A DNA stretch of 16,131 nucleotides from Actinomycetota bacterium. Lineage in GTDB: Bacteria; Actinomycetota; Actinomycetes; Nanopelagicales; Nanopelagicaceae. Positions 1-8,300 of the stretch are shown piece after piece. The notes under the pieces were generated by a model. It saw only the letters and a list, made by a program, of their open reading frames with translations, made no database searches and was not told the origin of the DNA. A program made the translations under genes and the position numbers. The stretch spans positions 1 to 16,131 of the forward strand of contig WLED01000015.1 of the NCBI GenBank assembly GCA_009704445.1, written 5' to 3'. The stretch's first letter is position 1; each line of letters opens with the position of its first letter.

Positions 1-1
1 A

Positions 2-25
2 AGTTCTGATAAAAAGAAGAAGTAA
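2..25 (+). CDS. Possible 3' tail of an upstream gene
   Basis: One + strand frame entering from the left edge reads Ser-Ser-Asp followed by four Lys and a TAA at 23-25, fourteen bases before the prs start. A short basic tail like this could end a real protein. In actinobacteria glmU commonly lies directly upstream of prs, so glmU is the natural guess, but eight codons cannot identify a family. This rests on reading frame and expected gene order only. Confidence 0.3.
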   Translation, partial: SSDKKKK

Positions 26-39
26 GAAAGGGCAGATTA

Positions 40-1020
40 ATGAGCGAAATCCGATTAACGTCCGAAAAGAAATTACGTCTCTTTGCCGGCCGCGGATTTC
101 CAGAGTTAGCCGATGAGGTTGCTGCCGAACTTGGAATTCCTTTAACACCAACTTCTGCTTATGATTTTGCAAACGGTGAAATATTTGTTCGCTTCGAAGA
201 ATCAGTTCGTGGCTGTGATGCTTTTGTAATTCAAAGTCACACAACTCCAGTTAATAAACAGATCATGGAGCAGTTGATTATGGTCGATGCACTCAAGCGT
301 GCATCTGCAAAGCGAATCACTGTTGTTGCACCATTTTATGGTTACGCAAGACAGGACAAGAAAAGTCGAGGCCGTGAACCAATCACAGCTCGCTTAATGG
401 CAGATCTTTTTAAAACTGCAGGCGCTGATCGATTAATGACAGTTGATCTTCATACTTCACAAATTCAAGGATTTTTTGATGGGCCAGTTGATCATCTATT
501 TGCACTTCCAATGCTTGCTAACTATGTAGGCAGCAAAGTTGATCGATCACGCTTAACAATTGTCTCCCCAGACTCTGGACGGGTGCGAGTAGCTGAGCGT
601 TGGTCTGACCTTCTTGGTGGTTGCCCAATTGCATTTATCCATAAAACTCGCGATCCACGAATTCCAAATGAGGCAACTGTTGGACGCGTTGTTGGTGATG
701 TTCAAGGCCAAACATGCGTAGTTATTGATGACATGATCGATACTGCCGGCACAATTACAAAGGCAGTAGATGCATTATTTGAAGCAGGAGCTAAAGATGT
801 AATTGTTGCGGCAACCCACGCAGTCTTTAGTGGAGCTGCAGTTGACCGCCTTAAGAACTCTCGTGCATCAGAAGTTGTTATTACAAATACTTTGCCAGTT
901 TCAGAAGATCAGAAATTTGATAACTTAACTGTGCTTTCAATTGCCCCGCTCTTGGCTCGCGCAATTAGGGAAGTCTTCGAAGATGGATCGGTCACAAGTC
1001 TTTTCGACGGACATTCATAA
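40..1020 (+). CDS. prs: Ribose-phosphate pyrophosphokinase (PRPP synthase)
   Basis: Cytoplasmic enzyme that transfers pyrophosphate from ATP to ribose 5-phosphate, giving PRPP for purine, pyrimidine, NAD, histidine and tryptophan synthesis. The 326-residue length is normal for class I bacterial enzymes. Visible landmarks are the flexible catalytic loop with YARQDKKSRGREPI at residues 102-115, the metal/ATP site DLH at 136-138, the KTRDP segment at 202-206 carrying the catalytic Lys/Arg region, and the PRPP-binding loop VVIDDMIDTAGT at 228-239. The ATG at 40 is chosen because AAAGGG lies at 27-32 and the protein begins like other family members (SEKKLRLFAGRGFPELA). Downstream is rplY, after a gap holding a hairpin and a promoter, so the two may be separately regulated. 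No odd residues were noticed. Confidence 0.97.
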   Translation: MSEIRLTSEKKLRLFAGRGFPELADEVAAELGIPLTPTSAYDFANGEIFVRFEESVRGCDAFVIQSHTTPVNKQIMEQLIMVDALKRASAKRITVVAPFYGYARQDKKSRGREPITARLMADLFKTAGADRLMTVDLHTSQIQGFFDGPVDHLFALPMLANYVGSKVDRSRLTIVSPDSGRVRVAERWSDLLGGCPIAFIHKTRDPRIPNEATVGRVVGDVQGQTCVVIDDMIDTAGTITKAVDALFEAGAKDVIVAATHAVFSGAAVDRLKNSRASEVVITNTLPVSEDQKFDNLTVLSIAPLLARAIREVFEDGSVTSLFDGHS

Positions 1021-1040
1021 AATCTGAGATCTCTCGTAGG

Positions 1041-1062
1041 CCAAGCCCGCATTTTGGCTTGG
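1041..1062 (+). terminator. Hairpin after prs, possible weak terminator
   Basis: CCAAGCC (1041-1047) and GGCTTGG (1056-1062) form a perfect seven-pair stem around an eight-base loop, twenty bases after the prs stop. A T-run (TTTTT, 1074-1078) follows, but eleven bases after the stem instead of immediately, so it is not a textbook intrinsic terminator. AGG at 1038-1040 and CCT at 1067-1069 could extend the stem across a bulge. It could partly terminate prs transcription before the rplY promoter or simply protect the mRNA end. Confidence 0.45.
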
Positions 1063-1076
1063 GGAACCTGCAGTTT

Positions 1077-1106
1077 TTGACCAATGCAGATTGATTTGCC
1101 TAATTG
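1077..1106 (+). promoter_or_regulatory. Candidate rplY promoter
   Basis: TTGACC at 1077-1082 matches five of six bases of a sigma70/SigA-type -35 box. The -10 is less clear: CCTAAT (1099-1104, 16-base spacer) or TAATTG (1101-1106, 18-base spacer). Either predicts transcription starting close to 1110, where the first leader hairpin begins. That coincidence strengthens the case, but the -10 is weak and no start site is known. Confidence 0.45.
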
Positions 1107-1109
1107 CAG

Positions 1110-1237
1110 CCGTCGAAGATACTGTTTGCCCTGTTCCGGCGAGGGTAGCGAATAGCTTTCCGTGATCGACGGGTAAGAGATTTTTCTCCTGCTGGGACTT
1201 TGTGTTTAAACCGAAGTAACCGGAGTAATGAGGAGAA
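1110..1237 (+). promoter_or_regulatory. Structured mRNA leader of rplY, with buried Shine-Dalgarno
   Basis: Two hairpins can be drawn by hand. Hairpin 1: CCGTCGA (1110-1116) with TCGACGG (1166-1172), enclosing TGTTTGC (1123-1129) with GCGAATA (1148-1154, two G-U pairs) and CCT/AGG. Hairpin 2: TTCTCCT (1184-1190) pairs perfectly with AGGAGAA (1231-1237), which contains the rplY Shine-Dalgarno sequence; nested inside are CTGG (1192-1195) with CCGG (1220-1223, one G-U) and ACTTTG (1197-1202) with CGAAGT (1212-1217, one G-U). Hairpin 2 would block ribosome entry unless opened. Ribosomal protein genes often control their own translation through such leaders. That this one is bound by L25 is inference. 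Confidence 0.6.
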
Positions 1238-1243
1238 GTAAAA

Positions 1244-1867
1244 ATGGCAGAAATTAAGATCACAGGCACCACACGTACCGAATTTGGTAAGGGTGCATCT
1301 CGTCGCGCACGTCGCGATGGATTAGTTCCTGCAGTTATCTACGGTCACGGTGAAAAGCCACGACACATAACATTGCCAGCAAGAGAAATGGGTGTTGCCC
1401 TAAAGCAGGCAAACGTTCTTCTGGATATTTCTATTGATGGAAAGAATGAGTTAACTCTTCCAAAAGCAATTGTTCGCGATCCACTCAAGCAAATCCTTGA
1501 GCACATTGACCTTGTGCTTGTGCGCCGAGGCGAAAAAGTTGTTGTTTCTGTTCCTGTTCACTCTATCGGTGAGCATGATCGTGATGGAATTCTCGAGCAC
1601 GTTCACAACACAATTGATGTTCGTGTTGATGCTTCTGCAATTCCAAACTTCCTCGAAATTGATATTCAAGGACTTGCATCAGGATCTTCTAAGTACGCAG
1701 CAGATGTGAAGTTACCTGCTGGTGTTGAACTTGCATCTGATCCTAAGATGATCGTGGTTCACGTATCTGAGAAGTCAACAGCAGCAGTTGAAGAAGCAGT
1801 AGTTGCTCCTGCAGCAGATGGAGCAGCACCGGCAGAGACAGCTGACGCAGAAAAGACCGATAAGTAA
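1244..1867 (+). CDS. rplY: 50S ribosomal protein L25, CTC/TL5 type
   Basis: Large-subunit protein that binds 5S rRNA at the central protuberance. The N-terminal L25 domain (about residues 1-90) has the familiar basic 5S-binding start with GKGASRRARRDGLVPAVIYG at 16-35. A second beta domain of TL5/CTC type follows (about 95-180), and then a low-complexity acidic Ala-rich tail to residue 207. This is the long two-domain form seen in actinobacteria and Thermus, not the roughly 95-residue E. coli form. The start is fixed by AGGAG at 1231-1235, eight bases before ATG 1244. Upstream is the structured leader that can hide this ribosome-binding site; downstream, pth begins 27 bases after the stop. 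Stress-linked roles are known for some CTC proteins but cannot be read from this sequence. Confidence 0.96.
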   Translation: MAEIKITGTTRTEFGKGASRRARRDGLVPAVIYGHGEKPRHITLPAREMGVALKQANVLLDISIDGKNELTLPKAIVRDPLKQILEHIDLVLVRRGEKVVVSVPVHSIGEHDRDGILEHVHNTIDVRVDASAIPNFLEIDIQGLASGSSKYAADVKLPAGVELASDPKMIVVHVSEKSTAAVEEAVVAPAADGAAPAETADAEKTDK

Positions 1868-1868
1868 C

Positions 1869-1886
1869 GGGTGTAACCCTTAGACT
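1869..1886 (+). promoter_or_regulatory. Small hairpin and possible leaderless -10 before pth
   Basis: GGGT (1869-1872) and ACCC (1876-1879) can form a four-pair hairpin with a GTA loop just after the rplY stop. TAGACT (1881-1886) fits the actinobacterial TAnnnT -10 pattern and would place transcription within a base or two of the pth ATG at 1895. No Shine-Dalgarno precedes pth, which suits a leaderless start. No convincing -35 was found, so read-through from rplY remains equally likely. Confidence 0.3.
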
Positions 1887-1894
1887 TTATTGTT

Positions 1895-2470
1895 ATGACG
1901 TGGTTGGTAGTTGGACTGGGAAATCCAGGAGATCAATACGCTGCCACCCGTCACAACATTGGTCAGATGGTGATTGATGAATTAGCTAAGCGTCATTCAG
2001 TTAAGTTTTCATCCCACAAATCACGAACTGACATCGCGGCATACAAAATAGGTTATGGCGCAGATTTACATTCAATAATTCTTGGAAAATCAAAGGGTTA
2101 CATGAATGAAACCGGTGGACCAGTTAAAGCACTTGCAAATTTTTATTCTGTAGAACCACAAAACATCATTGCTTTACATGATGAATTAGATATTCCATTT
2201 TCGGCAATCCGAACCAAGATTGCAGGCGGTGACAATGGACATAACGGTTTAAAGTCAATGACGTCAGCATTTGGAACTGCAGAGTATTTCCGAATTCGCC
2301 TTGGTATTGGCCGCCCGATGGGTGAACAAGATCCAGCCGATTTTGTGCTGAAAGCATTTTCTAAAGTTGAACAAAAAGAACTCGGTAATTTCATTACGCG
2401 ATCAGCTGATGCCGTTGAATCGCTAATAACAAACGGGCTTGAATTAACTCAGCAAAATTTTAATAGCTAA
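1895..2470 (+). CDS. pth: Peptidyl-tRNA hydrolase
   Basis: Essential monomeric cytoplasmic esterase that cleaves the ester bond between a stalled peptide and its tRNA, freeing tRNA after drop-off. The family residues are present: Asn10 and the catalytic His20 in the opening GLGNPG/RHN region, Asn71 in GYMNETGGPV, Asp96 in HDELDIPF, and Asn117 in the GHNGLKS segment. At 191 residues it has normal length and its N-terminus aligns directly with the family, so ATG 1895 is right although no ribosome-binding site is visible. It follows rplY by 27 bases, the usual bacterial pairing of these two genes. Its stop lies only 23 bases from the stop of the convergent ppc gene. Confidence 0.96.
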   Translation: MTWLVVGLGNPGDQYAATRHNIGQMVIDELAKRHSVKFSSHKSRTDIAAYKIGYGADLHSIILGKSKGYMNETGGPVKALANFYSVEPQNIIALHDELDIPFSAIRTKIAGGDNGHNGLKSMTSAFGTAEYFRIRLGIGRPMGEQDPADFVLKAFSKVEQKELGNFITRSADAVESLITNGLELTQQNFNS

Positions 2471-2493
2471 ATCGTTTATCCTTCTTCTCTTTC

Positions 2494-5202
2494 TCAGCCA
2501 GTATTGCGAAGACCAGCAGCAACACCATTAATTGTGAGCAATAGTGCTCGGCGTAAAACTGGATCTACTGGTGAATCAGTCTCACGCACACGCTTTAAAA
2601 GATTGATTTGAAGTAGGTGAATAGGAGAAAGATAGGCATCACGGACTTGTAATGTCCGAGCCAATATCTCTTGGTCACCTAGGAGTGTTTTTTCTCCTGT
2701 TAACTTTAAAATTTCTGAAACTGTCAGATCGAACTCGGCTTTTATCTCATCTAAAAAGTGATGAAGTTCTTTCGGAACTAACGCATCTACATAACGTTGT
2801 GCCAAATCTAGATCAGTTTTAGCTAATGTCATTTCGACGTTACTTATGAATGTTGTAAAGAAATGCCACTCTTTAAGCATTTTCTTCAAAAGCTTCGATT
2901 GGCCTGCCTCGCGTGCAGCCTTTAGGCCTGTTCCAACGCCAAACCAACCCGGAACAATTTGTCTCGACTGAGTCCATCCAAAAACCCATGGAATCGCGCG
3001 CAGCGAATCTAAGCCACCGGCTGCATCAGGTCGACGTGATGGTCGTGAACCTAGAAACATTTCACCTAACTGTTCTACTGGCGTAGATGCATAAAAATAT
3101 GCCGGCAGATCTGGTTGCTGAATCAAAGAGCGATACTGTTTGAATGATTCATCACTAATTAACTGCATACAATCTCCCCATGCAATTAACTCATCTTTGC
3201 TTTGGCGTGGACCACGATTTAAAACCGTTGCCTCGAGTGATGCCGCAAGTGTTAGTTCAATATTCTCTCGGGCAAGTGATGCAAGTGCATATTTATCACT
3301 AATCACTTCACCTTGTTCAGTCATTTTTATAGCACCGTCAACAGTTCCCCAAGGAAGTGCAATCAGTGCGTCATACGTTGGCCCACCACCGCGACCAACC
3401 GAGCCACCTCGGCCATGAAACAAGCAGAGTTTTACTCCATGTTTTTTTGCAACATCTCGAAGAGATCTTTGTGCTCGATGGATCTCCCATTGGCTAGTTG
3501 CAATACCCGCATCTTTATTTGAATCTGAATAACCGAGCATTACTTCTTGCTTATCACCGCGTAGAGAAACTAATTGACGGTAAGTCGAATTGCTCAACAG
3601 CTTGTCAAGAATCTCCCCAGATGATCGAAGTTCAGCAACAGTTTCTAGTAGAGGGGCGAAACCAATTCGCGCTTTCTTCTCCTTGAGCGAGATTAGTCCC
3701 GCCTGTTGAGCGATGACAATCGGTGCGATTAAATCATCAGCTCCTTTAGTCATAGATACGATGTAGGTCTCAATAGATTGGGTTCCAAATCGATCGATTA
3801 AATCGTTTATTGCAACAAAGGTATCTAAAACTCGTTTTCCTGATGAATCCAATTTTGATGTGTTTAAAGATGTATCTGCTGCAAGAATTTCAATCAAAAG
3901 ATTAAACTTCTCATCGTGTGTTTTAGAAAGATACCCTGGAATATCTAGAACCTGATCTAAGAGATTGTGATGAGCATCTGAATGTTCACGAATATCCATG
4001 GTTGCATGAGTGATTCCAAAAGCAGCTACTGTGCGAATTGTTCGCTCAAGTAAGCCAGTAGCTATTAACTCACCGCGATTAGCTAGCAATGAATCTCGCA
4101 TCAAAACAAGGTCAGAGAGGAGTTCGGCAGTGTTTTCATAATCTCGGTTGGCAACGTGAGACGCACCGACCGCATGGCGATCTCGGGTAAATGCAAGGCG
4201 GTGCACGATTGCTGTTGCCTTAAGTCGATAAGGCTCCTCGGCGTTTAATCTTAAAAATCGAGGCTCAAATTCTGGAATGTTTTTAAAGTCCTTCTCAATT
4301 GATGCAGTCAGTTCTGGAGTAGAACCAACAATATTGGTTGAAACTGACAACATCTGGCGAAGATCATTCATTGCTGCAATTGTCACACGTATCGCATGAC
4401 CTACTTGTAGAACCATGGCCTTGGTCGTGATCTCAGCAGTAATGTTTGGATTGCCGTCTCTATCTCCACCGATCCAGTTACCAAAAGATAATGGCCGCGC
4501 AGTTACAGGAACTTCGACCTTAATTCTCTTTAGTTCTTTTGCAAAATCATTTAAAACTTCTGGAACCGTTTGAGTGAATAAATCATCAAGGTAGTAGAGC
4601 GCATTTAACGCTTCATCTAAAGGTTCCGGTTGGCCCAAGCGAAGCTCATCTGTCTGCCAGAGCAAATCAATATTTTCTGCAAGTCGGTCTTGCTGTGATG
4701 CATTGTCTGGATCATTGAGTAAATCTGCGATCGCTCCAAGTTTTTTAAGGACAGAACGACGTGCAGCCTCTGTTGGGTGAGCCGTAAAAACTGGGCGGAC
4801 AGACATCTCACCAATCCATCGAGATACATCGTCTTTGTTGAATTGGTGTCCTGGAGACTGTTGCAAAAGTGCTTCTTCAATTCGATCAACTGCCCGTACA
4901 AGCCAAGACCCTCCCGTTGCACGTGAATGTGAAAGCACTCGTGCACGGTGAATTTGTTCAGCAACATTTGCTAAATTGAAATACGTACTGAAGGCTCTTG
5001 CTAACTGCACTGATTCTTCATCGGTAATGTTTGCTAAAACTTCTTCACTTGAACCCTCACGGACAGACTTTCGAACAGCTTCCACTAGTTCAAGTAACTG
5101 GGGACCTTCTTGTCGAACCAATGTCTGACCCAACAAATCCGCCAGTCGCCTTACATCGCTGCGCAATCCGGCATCATCAGCGGCAATTTTGCTGTGGCTC
5201 AT
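2494..5202 (-). CDS. ppc: Phosphoenolpyruvate carboxylase
   Basis: Carboxylates phosphoenolpyruvate with bicarbonate to oxaloacetate and phosphate, refilling the TCA cycle; a cytoplasmic tetramer in characterised bacteria. The 902-residue length is typical. Visible active-site blocks are FTAHPTEAARR with His142, GGDRDGNPN for bicarbonate/PEP binding, GYSDSNKDAG with Lys563, and the glycine-rich HGRGGSVGRGGGPT loop starting at His596. The protein ends LRNTG, the usual buried C-terminal type (QNTG in many species). The start at 5202 gives a normal N-terminus, but upstream only a weak purine stretch is seen, no clear Shine-Dalgarno. It is the only gene on the minus strand, inserted between pth and mfd and divergent from mfd across 122 bases. 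PEP comes from enolase, encoded further right. Confidence 0.97.
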   Translation of the reverse strand: MSHSKIAADDAGLRSDVRRLADLLGQTLVRQEGPQLLELVEAVRKSVREGSSEEVLANITDEESVQLARAFSTYFNLANVAEQIHRARVLSHSRATGGSWLVRAVDRIEEALLQQSPGHQFNKDDVSRWIGEMSVRPVFTAHPTEAARRSVLKKLGAIADLLNDPDNASQQDRLAENIDLLWQTDELRLGQPEPLDEALNALYYLDDLFTQTVPEVLNDFAKELKRIKVEVPVTARPLSFGNWIGGDRDGNPNITAEITTKAMVLQVGHAIRVTIAAMNDLRQMLSVSTNIVGSTPELTASIEKDFKNIPEFEPRFLRLNAEEPYRLKATAIVHRLAFTRDRHAVGASHVANRDYENTAELLSDLVLMRDSLLANRGELIATGLLERTIRTVAAFGITHATMDIREHSDAHHNLLDQVLDIPGYLSKTHDEKFNLLIEILAADTSLNTSKLDSSGKRVLDTFVAINDLIDRFGTQSIETYIVSMTKGADDLIAPIVIAQQAGLISLKEKKARIGFAPLLETVAELRSSGEILDKLLSNSTYRQLVSLRGDKQEVMLGYSDSNKDAGIATSQWEIHRAQRSLRDVAKKHGVKLCLFHGRGGSVGRGGGPTYDALIALPWGTVDGAIKMTEQGEVISDKYALASLARENIELTLAASLEATVLNRGPRQSKDELIAWGDCMQLISDESFKQYRSLIQQPDLPAYFYASTPVEQLGEMFLGSRPSRRPDAAGGLDSLRAIPWVFGWTQSRQIVPGWFGVGTGLKAAREAGQSKLLKKMLKEWHFFTTFISNVEMTLAKTDLDLAQRYVDALVPKELHHFLDEIKAEFDLTVSEILKLTGEKTLLGDQEILARTLQVRDAYLSPIHLLQINLLKRVRETDSPVDPVLRRALLLTINGVAAGLRNTG

Positions 5203-5220
5203 TGCTTAATCATCTCAGGT

Positions 5221-5248
5221 ATGACTCAGCCATCAAAACAATTAGAAT
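5221..5248 (+). promoter_or_regulatory. Candidate mfd promoter
   Basis: TAGAAT at 5243-5248 differs from the -10 consensus by one base. ATGACT at 5221-5226 matches four of six -35 positions with a 16-base spacer. Transcription would begin near 5255, exactly where a structured leader begins. The same 122-base gap must also hold the ppc promoter on the other strand, for which no convincing boxes were found. Confidence 0.45.
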
Positions 5249-5256
5249 CTGCGCTG

Positions 5257-5310
5257 TAAGCCCCCTTTTGCTCCCAGACCCTGGGTAGTTAGAAGTTGGG
5301 GCCTTAAGGC
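5257..5310 (+). promoter_or_regulatory. Structured 5' leader of mfd
   Basis: TAAGCCCCC (5257-5265) can pair with GGGGCCTTA (5298-5306) with a single C-C mismatch. This outer stem encloses the perfect small hairpin CCCAG-ACC-CTGGG (5273-5285). The right arm lies in the perfect ten-base palindrome GCCTTAAGGC (5301-5310). The Shine-Dalgarno GGAGG (5314-5318) falls just outside and stays free. This may stabilise the mRNA, attenuate it, or bind a regulator as DNA. The pairings are visible; the role is unknown. Confidence 0.4.
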
Positions 5311-5324
5311 ATTGGAGGCAGCAC

Positions 5325-8300
5325 ATGCGAGGAGTTATTCCTTTGCTGTCAAAACAATTCATCAATGCGCAACGAGTAGTTGGACCTTCTTCAACTTTTC
5401 CGTTTCTTTTAGCTGCACGGGCATCAAAACACCCTTTATTAGTCGTTACAAGTTCTAGTCGAAGTAGTGAAGATTTAGTTAATGAACTTCGAGAACTTTA
5501 TGACAATGTTATTGAATTTCCTGCATGGGAAACTTTGCCTCATGAACGATTGAGTCCTCGCAGCGATACTGTCGCCTTAAGAATTAAGAGCTTGTATGCG
5601 CTCAAAGAGAAGCACAAACTACATCCAATAATTGTGACCCCAGTTAGAGGTGTAATTCACCGCATTATTAGTGAATTAGGTTCTAGACCACTTTTGCAAC
5701 TTCGAGTCGGTCAAGAACAGTCGATGGAAGAACTTGTTCGGCACTTATCATCTCTTGCATATATACGGACTGATTTAGTTGAACGCCGCGGTGAGTTTGC
5801 CGTGCGAGGTGGAATAGTTGATTTGTTTTTGCCACTCAGTGATTACCCAATGAGAATTGATTTCTTTGGTGACGAAATTGAAGATATTAGCTTCTTCGAA
5901 GTCTCTGATCAACGGACAATAAAGCCAGTAGATTCAAGCATCACGATATTTCCATGTCGCGAACTATTACTCACGGAAGATGTAAAAAAACGAGCACAAA
6001 AGGCAAAAGGTCAAAATGCCGGCGCTGAGGAGATGCTCGAAAAAATAAGTGAAGGAATCATTTTTGAAGGTATGGAGTCACTGATTCCTTTGTTGGTTGA
6101 AAAGACTGAAACAATATTGACTAGAGTTCCTAAAGATACGCAGATAGTTTTTGTTGATGAGCAGCGAATTGCATCTAGAGCAGATGATCTACTTGCCACA
6201 AATGACGAGTTCCTCAATGCATCCTGGTCTAATGCTGCTTTGGGCGCAGCTGCTCCAATTAATCATGGTTTAGAAACTTATGTCTCTTGGGATGAGTTAA
6301 ATCAAGAAATTGTGAAAATGAATCTGCCTCGAGCAGAGTTAAGTGTTTACGGAAGTGATTTGGCAGAAGGAACAGAATTTCTAGATTACAGCGCAATAGA
6401 CCCAATGCGAGGTGACATTGAGAGAACAGTAGAGGTGCTAAAACAAGCCCTCGAAAGAGGTCAAATAGTTGTATTCGCCACTCACGGCCACGGAATGTTA
6501 GAGCGCTATGCCGGGATATTTCGAGCAGCAGATTTACCAGTCAACATCATGGGAAGTTTGTTTGATGCACCCGTTAAGGCAACCATCAATATAACGACAT
6601 CAGTCGTCACTCATGGATTTGAAAGTCAATCCGATCAGATTTTCTTTATGACCGAAAGAGACTTAACAGGAAGTAAGGGCAGCGTTAAAGATAGTGAGCG
6701 ATTACCAACAAAAAGAAAGAAAGCAATTGACCCATTAGAGCTCAAAGCTGGAGATTTTATCGTTCACGAACAACATGGAATCGGCCGCTACGTGGAGTTA
6801 ATGCAACGAACAGTTGGCGGAGTCACACGCGAATACTTGATCATTGAATATGCATCGGCCAAACGTGGTCAGCCTGGAGATCGGATATTTGTACCTACAG
6901 ATACTTTAGAACAGGTTTCTAAATATGTTGGCGGAGAAGCTCCAACAATTCACCGAATAGGAAGTGGTGAATGGCAAAAAGCAAAGAGCCGCGCACGTAA
7001 AGCAGTTCGACAAATTGCAGGAGAGTTGATCAGACTTTATGCGGCAAGAACAAGTTCACCAGGATTCGCATTTTCACCAGATACACCGTGGCAAAGAGAG
7101 TTAGAGGATTCGTTTTCATATATTGAAACTCCAGACCAACTGTCAACTATTGATGAAGTCAAGGCCGACATGGAACGTGCATATCCAATGGATCGGATTA
7201 TCTGCGGTGATGTTGGTTATGGGAAAACAGAAATTGCTATTCGTGCAGCATTTAAGGCTGTTCAAGATGGCAAACAGGTTGCTGTACTTGTTCCGACAAC
7301 TCTGCTTGTACAACAGCATACCAAGACATTTACAGAAAGATATTCCGGCTTTCCAATAAAAGTTGCAGGTTTATCCAGATTTAACTCTGCCAAAGAGAGT
7401 AAAGAGATTCTTAGCGCGTTAGCGGCAGGAAGCGTTGATGTAGTTATAGGAACTCACCGAATTCTTTCAAATGATGTTATTTTCAAAGATCTTGGGCTTG
7501 TTGTTGTAGATGAAGAGCAACGTTTTGGCGTTGAGCAAAAGGAATCCTTAAAGAAATTGAGAACCACAGTTGATGTTTTGGCCATGTCAGCAACACCTAT
7601 TCCTCGAACACTAGAGATGGCAGTAACTGGAATTCGGGAGATGTCTACGATTACAACACCGCCAGAAGAGCGCCATCCAATTTTGACTTACGTTGGCCCC
7701 GCGGAGGACGCGCAGATTGCTGCTGCAATTCACCGTGAACTTTTGCGAGATGGTCAGATTTTCTATTTGCACAATCGCGTTGAAAGTATTGATCGAACAG
7801 CTCTTCACTTAAAGGAATTAGTTCCTGATGCGCGCATTCGAGTTGCACATGGCCAAATGTCAGAAGGAGAGTTAGAAGATGTCATCTTGGCTTTCTGGAA
7901 CCGTGATTTTGATGTTTTAGTCTGCACAACAATCGTTGAAAGTGGTTTAGATATTCAAAATGCAAATACTTTAATAGTCGAACGGGCTGATCGATTTGGA
8001 CTCTCTCAACTACACCAAATTCGAGGTCGAGTTGGAAGAGGGCGTGAAAGAGCCTATGCATATTTTCTGTATTCGCCAGATGAGCCACTTTCGGAATTGG
8101 CCCACGAACGATTGACCACAATTGCAACAAACACTGATTTAGGTGCGGGAATGCGTGTGGCATTAAAAGATTTAGAGATTCGCGGTGCAGGAAATCTTTT
8201 GGGTGGGGAGCAATCAGGACACATTGCAGATGTTGGTTTTGATTTGTATATGAGAATGGTTGGCGAAGCAGTTCAAGATTATAAATCCGGCATTATTGAA

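Noticed and set aside
1166..1192. Kink-turn or box C/D-like motif at the base of leader hairpin 1
   Set aside because: GTGAT/CGA strings resemble pieces of a kink-turn, but the required tandem G-A pairs opposite a three-base bulge could not be drawn.
2471..2493. Bidirectional terminator between pth and ppc
   Set aside because: The 23-base gap is pyrimidine-rich with no inverted repeat able to form a hairpin.
3140..3686. Plus-strand open frames inside ppc, and similar frames opposite or inside mfd, eno and ppx
   Set aside because: They lack ribosome-binding sites and protein-like composition, and lie entirely within strongly conserved genes on another frame.
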